Below are positions 20,771-31,511 of a stretch of 64,000 bases of DNA, one piece after another. Every line of letters starts with the position of its first letter. Position 1 is the stretch's first letter. The stretch lies in the NCBI GenBank assembly GCA_964035575.1, contig OZ037839.1:186001-250000 (forward strand), in the 5' to 3' direction. The notes under the pieces were generated by a model. That model had not been told where the DNA came from. It ran no database searches and saw nothing but the letters and a program-made list of their open reading frames with translations. The position numbers and the translations under genes are program-made. The DNA comes from Rhynchopus sp. YZ270_cl-10. Its lineage: Eukaryota > Euglenozoa > Diplonemea > Diplonemida > Diplonemidae.

Positions 20771-20994
20771 TAATGAAGTCCTATCCAATCATGAGGACAT
20801 TTTGCGACGTTTTGAGAATTTATTTTTCCTTCCTTCAAAACTACACACACAACCCTTTTTGGTTTTTGGGAGACACACAAGGTGCCAGGTTCTATGATAT
20901 GCACGGAACCACCCTGCACCTGTTTGTCATGTTGTTTCCCGTGCAATACATGGAGAAACGTTTCGCACTCGAAACTAGAGAGCTTTTTGATAAA

Positions 20995-21445
20995 AAATGA
21001 ACGAAACACAAAAAAAAATCAGCGCGTGTGGAAGAAAAAAGAAAAGGGAAAATATCATTTCTGATTCAAAGTGGTGGATATGTTTTGGGTACGGGGCGGA
21101 GAATACAATATTTTCTATAAAAGCAACGCAAGCTTTTTGTTTTATCTTGTTCAAAAATGCCCGAGAGACTCGTTACTCTTTGCTTGTTGCTCAAAAGGCT
21201 GAAAACGGGGAGAGGAAAAATTAAGGTTGTTTGTTGTTCGCTTCCACTTTTGTTTTTCGACTTGATAACGGTAAATACGCAGATTTACGGTTTGAATGTG
21301 TTTTGCCTGAAGTACAGAAAATGTTGTGGAGCACAAAGGGGAAAAGAGAGGAGGGAAAACAAGCGGGGAAGTGGATCCGCAGAACGCGCGGCTTTTCACG
21401 AGGGTCTCGAGCATTTTGTCAAATACTACGTGTTTACTAAAAAAG
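20995..21445 (+). repeat. Block Y, copy 2
   Basis: Near-identical to 17690-18120; no coding signal. Confidence 0.75.
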
Positions 21446-21504
21446 AATCACCCCAAAAGCCCCAAAAGCAAAGTATAATGCGGCGGGGTTATTTTTGTTG
21501 GAGC

Positions 21505-21780
21505 TATTTATTGGAAAAATGCTCGAGAGAATCGTTCCTCTTTGCTTGTTGCTCAAAAGACTATAAACGGGGAGAGGAAAAAGTAAAAGTTGTTTGTTGT
21601 TCGCTTCCACTCTTCGACCTGATTTACGATATGGTTGTGTTTGCCTGAAGTACAGAAAGTGTCGTGGAGCACAGGGGGGAAAAAGAGGGGGAAACAAGCG
21701 GGGAGCGGGATACGCAGAACGCGCGACTTTTCACGAGGGTCTCGAGCATTTTGTCAAATACTACGTGTTTACTAAAAAAA
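21505..21780 (+). repeat. Block Y, shortened copy 3
   Basis: Tandem to copy 2, beginning at the AATGCTCGAGAGA part of Y, with several internal losses. Confidence 0.7.
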
Positions 21781-21782
21781 AA

Positions 21783-22145
21783 ACTACGATAGACGTTCTA
21801 AGATAGGAGCTGGTGTCATGTAGGGTGGGAGGAGAGGGCAGGCAAAGGCCAGAGGCAGTAAGCCTGCATGTTGTCAGTTCTTCTTGAAACCTTGGTTGCA
21901 TGAATGGAGACTGAATTGTTGCCGTAATTAATTGTGTGTCTCTTTTGTAAGACCGTGATTGCATCATATGGTCTGTCCACACAGAGGTCAAATTCGTAAG
22001 AACTCTTCATCAAGCCTTGGTGTCAAAAGGAAACAAAAACACACACGCTTGTCACCTAATTTTGTGAAAATAAATGCCCCTCCAGAACCCGACCACTAAA
22101 AATAGGGGTGCAACAAACATGTGTACAACAACTAGTATAGTATAG
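21783..22145 (+). repeat. Block S, copy 2
   Basis: Near-identical to 18188-18600, with about 50 bp missing near 22000. Confidence 0.75.
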
Positions 22146-22221
22146 TATTGTGGGGTCGCACAATTACTGTTGACGAACTGTCTTTTTGTTCAACTAACCT
22201 TGGGAGAAAAGTCCCGGTGGG

Positions 22222-22869
22222 TCAGATAGTGCCTGATATATTATTTCTTTCCATTTCATTTCCAAAAACCTCCTCCAGATCGACGGTCTTTAGGACCGGG
22301 ATTTCTTCGTATTGAGGGTCTTCGGGGTCTGCTGTGCACTGCAAAAGCAGTGCGTTCACCAAGGCAAGCACCACACAGGTTGCCACTGCGGGGAGCGCGT
22401 AAGAGAGGCGGAAGAGGGTGCTGAGCTGGATCATCTTCCCCTCAGGGCCACAGGGCTGTGTTTGGATGTAGAGAGCCCACATGAAGTAGGAGGCCATGAT
22501 CAGGGAGGCCGAGCATCCCGCAAAGACAAACGACACCATGCCCGCATGCTTCGCCGTAGATGCCGCAAGACTCAGAACAACTGCTGCAGCTGCTGCACAC
22601 ACCCCAACAAACACCGACATATCTGCCGCCCGTGCCAATGCCAGGTGCTCATCGCAGCTGTTCATCGAAAGAAACCCAGCCGGATCCGTCCACGTCCGCC
22701 CCAAGCTGTCGTGGTGTACTCCAAGCGCAAATCCTTCCGCAACCTCCGTCTGATTCTCCTGAGGAAGAAGGAAGGACCGTCCATCGCCATATGCAGCACT
22801 CAGCAAAGCTACCACCACCAGACCGGAGAACGATGCTGCGATGAAGACAGGGTCAATGGAGGGCGACAT
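22222..22869 (-). CDS. Four-helix membrane protein, copy B
   Basis: A 215-residue paralogue of copy A, differing at eight residues by my alignment. Four of the eight fall together at the end of helix 3 (residues 128-132, FFLST in A and YFMWA in B). The others are I67L, G71S, V94A and A166V. The frame is intact and topology unchanged: helices at about 8-27, 84-104, 110-132 and 155-177, sequon at 39. Both flanks match copy A, so it arose by tandem duplication of a unit of about 3.5 kb (S, gene, 5' flank, R, X, Y). The 5' homology stops at about 23520, where the HSP70 fragment begins. Confidence 0.8.
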   Translation of the reverse strand: MSPSIDPVFIAASFSGLVVVALLSAAYGDGRSFLLPQENQTEVAEGFALGVHHDSLGRTWTDPAGFLSMNSCDEHLALARAADMSVFVGVCAAAAAVVLSLAASTAKHAGMVSFVFAGCSASLIMASYFMWALYIQTQPCGPEGKMIQLSTLFRLSYALPAVATCVVLALVNALLLQCTADPEDPQYEEIPVLKTVDLEEVFGNEMERNNISGTI

Positions 22870-22939
22870 GGTGAAAAGAAAGGTTTATAAGATGGACCTA
22901 AGCCTCGTACCTAGTCACCTTATCTTTGTAAAAGAAAAG

Positions 22940-23525
22940 CAAAAGCAAGAGCAAAAGGATTGACTCTGGTTGAAGAGGGTGATGGAGGGAGAGAAATTGT
23001 GTATCATATGGTGGGTTCAGTGGGCCAGCCCTCAAACCACCCACCATCGTATTCCCACTCCTGCCTTACTTCCCCCGTTCCCACGATCACGACTCTCCTG
23101 AGTAAAACGTTGTTGCACGTGTCCTTGCCGTGTACGGTCTGCAATGAAGTGCAATTGATGATCGTACTCTTAGAGGTCAAAAGAAATCAAACAAAAGCAC
23201 AAAAGGGGAGAATGAGGGAGGAATCTGTTTGCAATTGGCACCGATAGTGCAAAAGAGGAGTTTAGCTGGACGAGGTTTCAGCAGCTGTAGCTAGGGCGCA
23301 CCTGCCACACACAGGACTACGTCCCACATCACACAGGTGAAGCATGGTCTCAAAAGGAAGAGGTTTTTGTATCCACCAGCAGGATGCTCGGATACGGATC
23401 TCTGGTGGACCTCGAAGAAAAGAAAAGGCCTCCGAAACCTTCGAAACTACAGCACTTCAACTACTCAAAAAGAACAGCAACACGGACCACAAAAGGCGTG
23501 GTCAGAAAGAAGCTTTTTTACCTAG
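22940..23525 (+). repeat. 5' flank of tetraspan B
   Basis: Near-identical to 19365-19945. It ends abruptly within the AGAAAGAAGCTTTTTTAC segment, where unrelated DNA with the HSP70 remnant begins. The missing part (R) resumes at about 25390. Confidence 0.75.
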
Positions 23526-23699
23526 AGTGGTGCGCTAACAAGCTCCACACTGTAAACGCCTTCATCCACGGAGCCAAGGTCCCTCAGGCACACCACGACA
23601 CAGTACGCCCCGAACAGCTTGTTGAAGGTGATGTTCCGGCTTTGCTTTCATCGTGAACGACATCGAGCCACGTATCGGCCAAACGCTTCCGCCGATTAC

Positions 23700-25066
23700 T
23701 AACTCCTTCCCTGCCTCCACACTGCTGTACGAATAGCCGTCCGTTAGCTTCATCAGGTGCTGCAGGTCCTCTCCAGCTTCCTCTGGGAGGACTGGAACTC
23801 CTCCTTGGTGGCCTCAGTGCCACAGAGCTCGTTGGGCCCGTTCTAGTCGTCCATGACCTTCTTCTTGTCGTCCTCGCCCACAAGCCCGCCGGTTCTGTCG
23901 TCCATGAGGGTGGTGACCATCTGGTAGGCGTAGGTCTCGAGCTCGTGTCTGGCGTCGACACGCTCGCCTGCTTGTCGGCCTCAGCGAACTTCTCTGCGTC
24001 GTTGCACATGTCGGCAATTTTCTTCTGTGACAGACGGCCCTTGTTGGTGATGATGACCTGCGACTTCTTCCCCGGAAGTTCCCGGTCGACTAGTCCTCGG
24101 CAGACACGTCCATGATGCCATTCGCGCCGACACTCCACGTGGGGCCGGCGGGATCCCTGCCAAAACGTCAAAACGTTCCGAGCTGGTTTCAGTCCTTCGT
24201 CATCGCGCTCTCCCCCTCGAACACAGAACATTCTGGTTGTCCGCATCGAGAACTCCCGGCTTTTCTTCGTCGGGATCGTCGTGTTCCTCTTGATCAGCGG
24301 TGCCATCCCACCCCCGTCCGTCTTAATCCCGACAGTCAGCGGCGTCACGTCCAGCAGCAGGATCTGCTCCGTTTGCGTGCTCTTTCCCCCCGTCAGCACA
24401 AAGGCCTGCACCGCAGCACCAAAGGCAACAGCCTCGTCGGGGTTGATCGACTTGTTCAGGTCCTTTCCGCCGAAGAAGTCCGACACCATCGCCAGTCGAT
24501 CCTCCGATCAGCACAACCTCCGTAATGTTGCGCCTCAAGCTCCGAGCCATTCAAGACAGACTGCAGGCACGACTTGAACAGGTCCGTGCACAGCTCCTCG
24601 AACGTCACACGTGTGATCGGCGAGTAGAAGTCTGTCCCCTCAAACAGAGAGTCGATCTCAATGCTGGTCTGTGCCGCCGACGACAGCGCACACTTAGCAC
24701 GCTCACAGGCACACGGCGCCGCACGCTGGTACGTCATCAGGTACTTCCGGCGCTTTTTCTTGAACTCCTCCACGAAGTGGTTCACCATCCGGTTGTCGAA
24801 GTCCTCGCCTCCCAAGTGGGTGTCTCCCGCAGTCGCCTTCACCTCGAAGATCCCCCCGTCAATCGCCAGAAGCGTCACATCGAAGGTACCACCCAGGTCG
24901 AAGATCAGGATGTTCTTCTGGCTCTCGCTCGCGTTGTCCATTCCGTACGCAATCGCATCCACAGTCGGTTCGTTGATGATGCACAGCACGTCCATCACCG
25001 AGAATCGCCCCTACGTCCTTCTTCACCTGACGCTGCGAGTCGTTGAAGTACGCAGGCACAGTCAAC
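23700..25066 (-). pseudogene. Decayed HSP70 chaperone gene fragment
   Basis: Clear HSP70 pieces occur in order on the minus strand but in different frames: TVPAYFNDSQRQ (about 25065), [112 protein letters not shown] and [11 protein letters not shown]. It covers roughly residues 140-590 of a cytosolic-type HSP70 and lacks the start of the ATPase domain and the C-terminal tail. Stops and at least four frame changes (near 24990, 24540, 24490 and 24240) make a functional product unlikely. The TTTTCGTTTTGTGTAAG just upstream of the first piece looks like a splice acceptor, so the source may have been a genomic copy with an intron. It sits in a gap between two parts of the tetraspan 5' flank. Confidence 0.85.
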
Positions 25067-25229
25067 TCTTACACAAAACGAAAAAATTATGGCACCCGGG
25101 CTTCGTCCCTGCGCGCATTCGCTGCCAGACGCAAACTCACCTTCTCCTCCAACTACACCTCACTCCGTTCCGACGCGTTGCGCCCGCGTCATCATATGTG
25201 CCATCTCACAAAAAAACGCACACAAAAAA

Positions 25230-25375
25230 CGAAAAAATTTAATTCACAGCAAACAGGTGTGAGGGAGAAGAAAAGAAAGTGAACAGAAACGAAAAAACAA
25301 TGATTTTCTGAAATGTGATGTTGTTGGGGTGGGGGAATAAAACAGTTCCAAGAAAAGCTCCTGCGTCGGTTTTCT
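25230..25375 (+). repeat. Repeat shared inverted with 33160-33310
   Basis: About 145 bp including CAGCAAACAGGTGTGAGGGA and CTCCTGCGTCGGTTTTCTTT appears in reverse orientation at 33160-33310 with few changes. No gene. Confidence 0.75.
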
Positions 25376-25379
25376 TTTG

Positions 25380-25515
25380 GTTATTATTTTTGTCCCACCC
25401 AAAAAAGACGTTTCTGTGTTTTCTTTTTTTCGTTCAAGATGGTTATATACGGGGATTTCACAGCTTTTTGGGGGTTTCAAAAAAGCTTGGGTCATGAGGT
25501 AAAAATTTATTTTAT
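25380..25515 (+). repeat. Fragment of upstream module R
   Basis: Matches the middle of R (CCCACCCAAAAAAGA, TTCGTTCAAGATGGTTATA, TTTCAAAAAAGCTTGG) and stops at TTTATTTTA, where a MITE begins. Confidence 0.75.
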
Positions 25516-26128
25516 TGACGTGCAATTATAGACTCTTCACAAAATCCTTCTACAGGCGTGCAATTTGAATCATTTATTTCACGGCAAAAATGGAATTAAG
25601 TAAGATGCGTGTAATTATAGATCCTATTACAAATGCACGTAAAATGTGGCCGTTTAATTAATGATTTATAATTACACGCCCAGAAATTTTGAGACAATGC
25701 GTTAAATTATTTTTCTGTACAAAATGGGTGGGAAATGGGTGCGTTTAATTAAGTATTTATAATTACCCGCCTCCCTCAGACAACACAAAAAAAATTTTTT
25801 TTCGTGGTATACAGACCCTAGGTTCTCCAAGCGGGTCCTTGGGCGATTTTCGACACAACACAAATACCACACAACTGCGACTGGAAGCAATGGCAACGCT
25901 TTTGCACCACTGTGAATCAGAAAGAACCCCTGAGGAAGAACATGTCATCGTTCGTGCCCAGCATGCGGTCTGATGGGATGAAAGGCTCTTCTCTGTGGAC
26001 TATCTAGAGTCTTCTCACCTCCACCCTCCACTTGAACTCCACCGTCACTACAGTGGTTTCTATAACGTTACACATTGCACGCCTGTAGAAGGATTTTGTG
26101 ACTCGTCTATAATTGCGCGTCAATGAAA
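25516..26128. mobile_element. MITE with about 50-bp inverted ends
   Basis: The left end TTGACGTGCAATTATAGACT and the region to GTGCAAT (about 25565) are matched inversely by 26073-26127. Shared core: CACAAAATCCTTCTACAGGC. Interior motifs such as ATAATTACACGC repeat. It has no transposase. It interrupts the R fragment, and the target duplication is not clear. Confidence 0.75.
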
Positions 26129-26131
26129 ACT

Positions 26132-26280
26132 ACTAATTATTGTTAAATTATATCCCGGCAATTTAACTCAGTGAGTTGTGGGTCACTCGTTCACGAATCC
26201 CACTCGCTTCGCTCGTGGGATTAGTACACTCGTGACTCACTGCGTTAAATTGTGGGGATATAATTTAACGGTAATTATAG
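26132..26280. mobile_element. Palindromic element with GAGCGAAGCGAG core
   Basis: Arms of about 58 bp (starting CTAATTATTGTTAAATTATA) close on the CACGAGCGAAGCGAGTG core read on the minus strand (26199-26219). The arms are unrelated to those of 14341-14483 although the core is the same. Confidence 0.75.
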
Positions 26281-26510
26281 GAGGTACCCTAAAATAGTGA
26301 TTTTAAATAAAAACGCTAAAAACGCTAGGAATTTGGGGGGCTTTTTTCGGGTCAAAAAAGAGGGGAAAAATAGTGAGGGGAGTTGGGTCCAGTCATAGGG
26401 GGCATAGCATATTTTTTGGAAAATTCTTCAAAAAAGCAAGGATTTTTGCTGAGCACAATGCAATTTTCAGAAAAATCCCAATTTTCGGAATTGGTGGGAC
26501 TGGTACCAAT
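26281..26510 (+). repeat. Repeat U, copy 1
   Basis: Begins GGAGGTACCCTAA and matches 38845-39060 (GAGGGGAGTTGGGTCCAGTC, then GCATATTTTTTGGAAAATTC). Non-coding. The GGTACCCTAA start also occurs at 44040. Confidence 0.75.
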
Positions 26511-26730
26511 CATGGGCAATTTTTTTTTTTTTTTTTTTGGAATTTCACCATTTGGGGTGCATGTGATCCCCCTCTGGCGTGAAAACCACCCCCCACGATG
26601 TTTTTGAGAGGTTCTTGGTCAAAATTTCTACTCAATCATCCAAAATAGTGCGTTTTTATCAAAAACTCGAAAAAATGACGTTTGTATCGTTTTTTTTAAG
26701 TGCATTTGACCCCCCCCCCCCCCCCCCTAG

Positions 26731-26987
26731 GCATAGTGTGCAGACGAACATTTTTGGTTCGTCGACGAACAAAATGTTCGTCGGTTTTGTTCGTCGATGT
26801 TCGTCGACGAACATCGACGAACATCGACGAACAGGTCCCTGCCACAAGGGCAACCCACGACGAACAACGACGAACATCGACGAACAACGACGAACATCGA
26901 CGAACAATTTTTTTTTTCCCCCCCACGACGAACATCGACGAACATTTTGTTCGTCTGCACACTATGCGCCCCCCCCCCCCCCCCCCC
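26731..26987. mobile_element. TA/G-run element E1 with GACGAACAT repeats
   Basis: Flanked by TA (26729-26730 and 26988-26989). The left terminus is GGCATAGTGTGCAGACGAAC. The right terminus is its inverse, GTTCGTCTGCACACTATGC, extended by G and a run of 19 C. The interior is a degenerate array of CGACGAACAT in both orientations. Open frames in it (Arg/Thr/Asn-rich) are repeat artefacts. Confidence 0.75.
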
Positions 26988-26989
26988 TA

Positions 26990-27225
26990 GGCATACTGTG
27001 CGGGCGAGTAAAAAAAACTCGCCTACTCGCCAAAAACTCGCCTAAAACTCGCCTATTTTTGGGGGGCGAGTTTTGGCGAGTTTTTTTTTTAGGTAGGGAT
27101 TTCCAGACCAAACGGTCTAACCTGTTGTATTGACATAGTGTGGGGGAGAAGTGAGGAGCACGAGAATCGTCTTCGCGTATACTAAAAGATTTCCTAAGAT
27201 ATGTCACAAGTGTCATATCCCCGAA
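26990..27225. mobile_element. Partial TA/G-run element E2 (GGCATACTGTGC end)
   Basis: Starts directly after the TA that ends E1, with GGCATACTGTGCGGGCGAG, a variant of the E1 terminus. It is followed by inverted ACTCGCC/GGCGAGT repeats to about 27090. No matching right end was found, so the boundary is uncertain. Confidence 0.45.
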
Positions 27226-27310
27226 AATAAAAATAAAACGTGAAAGACGAATGGCCTCTCGTGCACACACGTCTCCAAAAAAAGGGGTTTTTTAAAAAAA
27301 GGGGGGATTG
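27226..27310 (+). repeat. Short repeat shared with 7124-7210
   Basis: Includes the same CGTGAAAGACGAATGGCCTC block that occurs 3' of gene 1, including the G-run/A-run tail. Confidence 0.75.
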
Positions 27311-27530
27311 AAAAAGTTTGTTTCAACTTTGTTGTTTTTGTTTTTGTTTTTGCTACTCTGTTTGTTTGTATTGCATTTCATTGTAGTACTTTGTAAGTTG
27401 AGAGGTAGGTGCGCTTCTTAAGATAGCGACTAATTCCTGTTGAAGCCTCACTACAAGAAAAGAAAAATGTTTAACCCTTAGCCAACCAGCAACCCGTACA
27501 GGGGTTGTTTTTTTTTTGGGGATTTTATTA

Positions 27531-27845
27531 CTGGGGGGGGGCGAATAAGAGATGTGGCATCTCTTATTAGGCGAACGGACGAGCCAAAAATAAAAAAAAT
27601 TTTTTGGGGGAAAAAAAGCAAATAGACATTTTCGCCGGAGGCAAAAAAAATTTTTTGACCACTTTTTTGCCAGACCGGGTAGACAGGGTAAAATTTCAAA
27701 ATGTTTTTTCAAGATAAAACCCTGGTGCGTGCAAAAAAAAAAAAAAAAAAATACCCCCAAAATCTCAACCTGATCTCTTATTCGGCCCTAATCTCTTATT
27801 CACCCCTGATCTCTTATTCGCCCCCCCCCCCCCCCCCCCCCCCAG
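27531..27845. mobile_element. TA/G-run element E3 (AATAAGAGAT ends)
   Basis: TA (27529-27530) then CT, nine G and CGAATAAGAGAT; at the other end ATCTCTTATTCG, a run of 23 C and AG, then TA (27846-27847). The inverted ends thus match except for homopolymer length. ATCTCTTATT recurs three more times inside. No coding capacity. Confidence 0.75.
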
Positions 27846-29249
27846 TAAGAACACCAGTAAACAATTTTTTTTTTTGGACTTTTTGATCGATTTTTTTTTT
27901 GTTGAAAAGATTTGTCACGAAACGTTCCAAAAAACATGTTTTCGGGAGAAAAAAACAACCACATATTTGGTAGGCAGCGTCAGGGATTGTCCCCCCCAAA
28001 CACCGAAAGTTGATGTTATTGTCTGGTTTTTGGGTTGGTGCCCAAGGCCCAACCAAGACCCCAAAAAATGTCAAAAATATGTTATTTGTCACATATGAGC
28101 AAAAATAAAGCAATTGCGGGGTCGCACGACCTCCCATTCGTAACACAGCCACCCTCACACCAACAGGACTTTCACCTCCTTTTCACTGTTTCTCACTGTT
28201 TTTCACTGGTTTTGACTGTTTTCACTGCTTTTCACTGTTTTTCACTATTTTTTGTTCCTCTCTCAAGCTGTTCATACAACTTCTACTCCATATTTCTGAC
28301 CGATTTTTTTTTTATTGATGTCATTTGCTCTCGATCTTTCAAATAACGCCATTTTCGAGTTCCGGTTTTGCACACATATTTCGTCAGAGGACTGCGGGAG
28401 CTAATTTCCTCGAAGTTTTGGGTGTTTTTTTCCAAGCATTTTGGATTTTTACAAAATATTTTTTTTTCAAAAAAAGTCCAAAACATAAATAGTCAAAAGT
28501 TCTGCTCAAAATCTTTCAATTGCGACCAGAATCGGTCAAAAAGTCGTTGCCCTTCACATTTTGCCTCTTGGAGAGCCTGGACCCCCAAAACACAAAAAAA
28601 CACACCTAAAAATGCCTTGGTTGGCTAAGGGTTAAAAATAAAAAATAAAAAGGGTCTGGTACTCCTGATAACCCCATTTTGCGTACTTGTTGCGTACTTG
28701 CTGCGTACTTGTTGCGCACTTTGTGCACGAAAAAAAAAATACAGGAATACCCTATATTGCGTACTTGTTGCGTACTTGTTGCGTACTTAGTGCGTAGTTG
28801 TTGCGTACTTGGTATTTTTTATTTCAGGAGCACCAGGGTCTTTGTATTTTGATGTCGTTAGCAAACGGGTAAAAAAAGGAAAAGGTCTGGTTTCGGCGGT
28901 CTGCTCCTTGACCAGGATAACAGCCCTTTGACCGCGCTCATCAGAAGGAGCAAGGGCTAAAAGAAAGAAAAGAACACTTTTTGTGAGTGCACAATAACAA
29001 CAACTATCAAAAAGGAAACGATCAACTTAATGTTTGGTTTGCTTTTTTGAAAAGACTGTAGTTTCGGGTATCGTAGCTCGCCAACCCTGGGCAGACAATA
29101 TCCACAACAATAGTTGGGATATCATCGAAAGAGTAATATACACGTTTCTGTTAGGAAATCTGTGAAAAAGTGACTCGTCTACACATGTCGTTACGTCAAA
29201 GTCTTTTTTCTAAAAGTCAAAAACATAGGGCTTAACAACACTTCGTTCT
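27846..29249. other. No gene; short degenerate tandem repeats
   Basis: 28175-28255 is a loose array of TTTTCACTG units. 28680-28718 and 28757-28812 are arrays of TTGCGTACTTG, 11-12 bp and again containing GTAC. The rest is AT-rich and unassigned. Confidence 0.55.
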
Positions 29250-29540
29250 TTGTAGGGGTAAGGACATTCTGGTACCCCCAAGTTTGACTTTTGGACAATT
29301 CAGACCCACAAGGTTTCGATAAAGACAGTTCAACCCCACAAGGTTTGCACTTTGGACAGTTCAGACCTTGTGGGTCTGAACTGTCCAAAATGCAAACCTT
29401 GTGGGTTTGAAGTGTCCCAAATGCAAACCTTGTGGTCTGAACTGTCCAAAATGCAAACCTTGTGCGTGTTTTCTTCTTCTAAGGTGCTTGCTCTCCATAC
29501 CTAGACCCTCGAATTTTTTTTCTTGACCCCATACATATGG
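29250..29540 (+). repeat. Repeat Z, copy 1, with nested inverted repeats
   Basis: Matches 41993-42245. It holds several copies, in both orientations, of TTTGCATTTTGGACAGTTCA followed by GACC-CACAAGG, forming a central palindrome (near 29347-29393). Non-coding. Confidence 0.75.
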
Positions 29541-29720
29541 GTGCATTTCGACGATTTGAGGCCATTCAAAGCAAAAGTTGGCACTTCTGCGCATATGCGG
29601 GTGTCTAAAACACGGTTTTGCGTACACCACGCTGGATGATAGGGGTCACATGATAGGTCACATCATGTGGCCATATATCAAGTTACACCGCAAAAAATCT
29701 ACCAAACCCTGTTTTCGTAC
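29541..29720 (+). repeat. Inverted repeat arm, left
   Basis: About 180 bp (for example GGGTCACATGATAGGTCACA) matching 31310-31500 in reverse. The arms enclose 1.6 kb including the TACCATAG array. Confidence 0.75.
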
Positions 29721-29886
29721 AACGCCACAGACAGGCCAAACATGCGTTGGACTCAGAGGAATGCCTGCTGTGCAGGTATCAAACATGAGAACACAGGGAT
29801 ATTGCTAACTTTCGGGATTTTGGGATTTCGTGGGGCGATGGTCGAAAAAAGGGGGGGGGAGTGCTGACTTTTATTTCTAGTCGAGC

Positions 29887-30095
29887 CCACCTTAGCTCAA
29901 GTTGGGGGCCTCCGGCGGAATGTATGAATTCCGTGGTTGTCCAACTGCGGAGTTCGGCACTTCACTGATATTTACACCAGGCAGACGGGGCACACGAATT
30001 ATCAGTAACCTCAGTACATTTACAAAAGAAACGGCGGTCGTGGTACCCAAAGGTTCCTGGCGAAGCCACGGTACGCAACATTCCTAAAATTTGCG
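29887..30095 (+). repeat. SINE-like repeat, copy 2
   Basis: The most complete of three copies (see 6132-6350). The box A-like TAGCTCAAGTTGG is at about 29893 and GGAGTTCGGCACT at about 29948. Confidence 0.55.
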
Positions 30096-30230
30096 CTTAA
30101 ATTTGCACATTTTTACTGCCAAACTCTGTCATGGGAAGGGTGGGTTGCAAGCTTGCGCCGCAGGCGCACGGTACGCTACTTTTTGTCTTTCGCCATGCTG
30201 CATGCTTCCTTTTCCTTCGGCGCTTGACCA
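30096..30230 (+). repeat. Short repeat shared with 43320-43455
   Basis: Contains TTGCACATTTTTACTGCCAA, GGGAAGGGTGGGTTGCAA and a GCGCC-GCA-GGCGC hairpin (30154-30168). In this copy it runs directly into the octamer array. Confidence 0.7.
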
Positions 30231-30234
30231 ATTG

Positions 30235-30986
30235 CATAGTACCATAGTACCATAGTACCATAGTACCATAGTACCATAGTACCATAGTACCATAGTACCA
30301 TAGTACCATAGTACCATAGTACCATAGTACCATAGTACCATAGTACCATAGTACCATAGTACCATAGTACCATAGTACCATAGTACCATAGTACCATAGT
30401 ACCATAGTACCATAGTACCATAGTACCATAGTACCATAGTACCATAGTACCATAGTACCATAGTACCATAGTACCATAGTACCATAGTACCATAGTACCA
30501 TAGTACCATAGTACCATAGTACCATAGTACCATAGTACCATAGTACCATAGTACCATAGTACCATAGTACCATAGTACCATAGTACCATAGTACCATAGT
30601 ACCATAGTACCATAGTACCATAGTACCATAGTACCATAGTACCATAGTACCATAGTACCATAGTACCATAGTACCATAGTACCATAGTACCATAGTACCA
30701 TAGTACCATAGTACCATAGTACCATAGTACCATAGTACCATAGTACCATAGTACCATAGTACCATAGTACCATAGTACCATAGTACCATAGTACCATAGT
30801 ACCATAGTACCATAGTACCATAGTACCATAGTACCATAGTACCATAGTACCATAGTACCATAGTACCATAGTACCATAGTACCATAGTACCATAGTACCA
30901 TAGTACCATAGTACCATAGTACCATAGTACCATAGTACCATAGTACCATAGTACCATAGTACCATAGTACCATAGTACCATAGTAC
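30235..30986. repeat. Octamer array (TAGTACCA), about 94 copies
   Basis: About 752 bp of a nearly perfect 8-bp tandem repeat, degenerating only at the right edge (TAGTACACTAGTACACTAG). Three long minus-strand open frames pass through it purely because the unit has no stop in that orientation. Confidence 0.95.
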
Positions 30987-31079
30987 ACTAGTACACTAGT
31001 TACCGTGGGGCGATGGTGCGATGGTTTATGGAAAGGGGGGGAACCCCAAATTCAGTGGGGCGATGGTCGATGGTTAGCA

Positions 31080-31320
31080 ATATCCCTGATGAGAACAACT
31101 CCCAGCAACAAGGGGCGCCTTTTGGCGGGCGTTGTTGAGGGTGTTTGGGGTGCAAAGTTTTCCACAATTTTGATGCGCGGGTGCAGAAGTGTTGTCTTGT
31201 TCTTTCATCTCTAGGAATTTAAATGTCAATCGCGTTTAACTACCACCAGGGCTTGTTCAGTGAACCCACGAGGGGTCGAAGGGGGTTGGTTATCCCATAT
31301 CTATCAATTTTCAAGGTGCA
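31080..31320 (+). repeat. Dispersed family T, partial copy
   Basis: Near-identical to 16245-16490 (CAACTCCCAGCAACAAGGGG through GTTGGTTATCCCATATCTAT). Confidence 0.75.
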
Positions 31321-31500
31321 CGAAGACAGGATCTGGTAGATTTTTTGCGGTGTAACTTGATATATGGCCACATGATGTGACCTATCATGTGACCCCTATC
31401 ATCCAGCGTGGTGTACGCAAAACCGTGTTTTAGACACCCGCATATGCGCAGAAGTGCCAACTTTTGCTTTGAATGGCCTCAAATCGTCGAAATGCACCCA
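31310..31500 (-). repeat. Inverted repeat arm, right
   Basis: Reverse complement of 29541-29720, continuing into TTTGAATGGCCTCAAATCGT. Confidence 0.75.
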
Positions 31501-31511
31501 TATGCACGGAT

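Noticed and set aside
30097-30988. Minus-strand frames of 270-294 residues
   Set aside because: Translated TAGTACCA octamers only.
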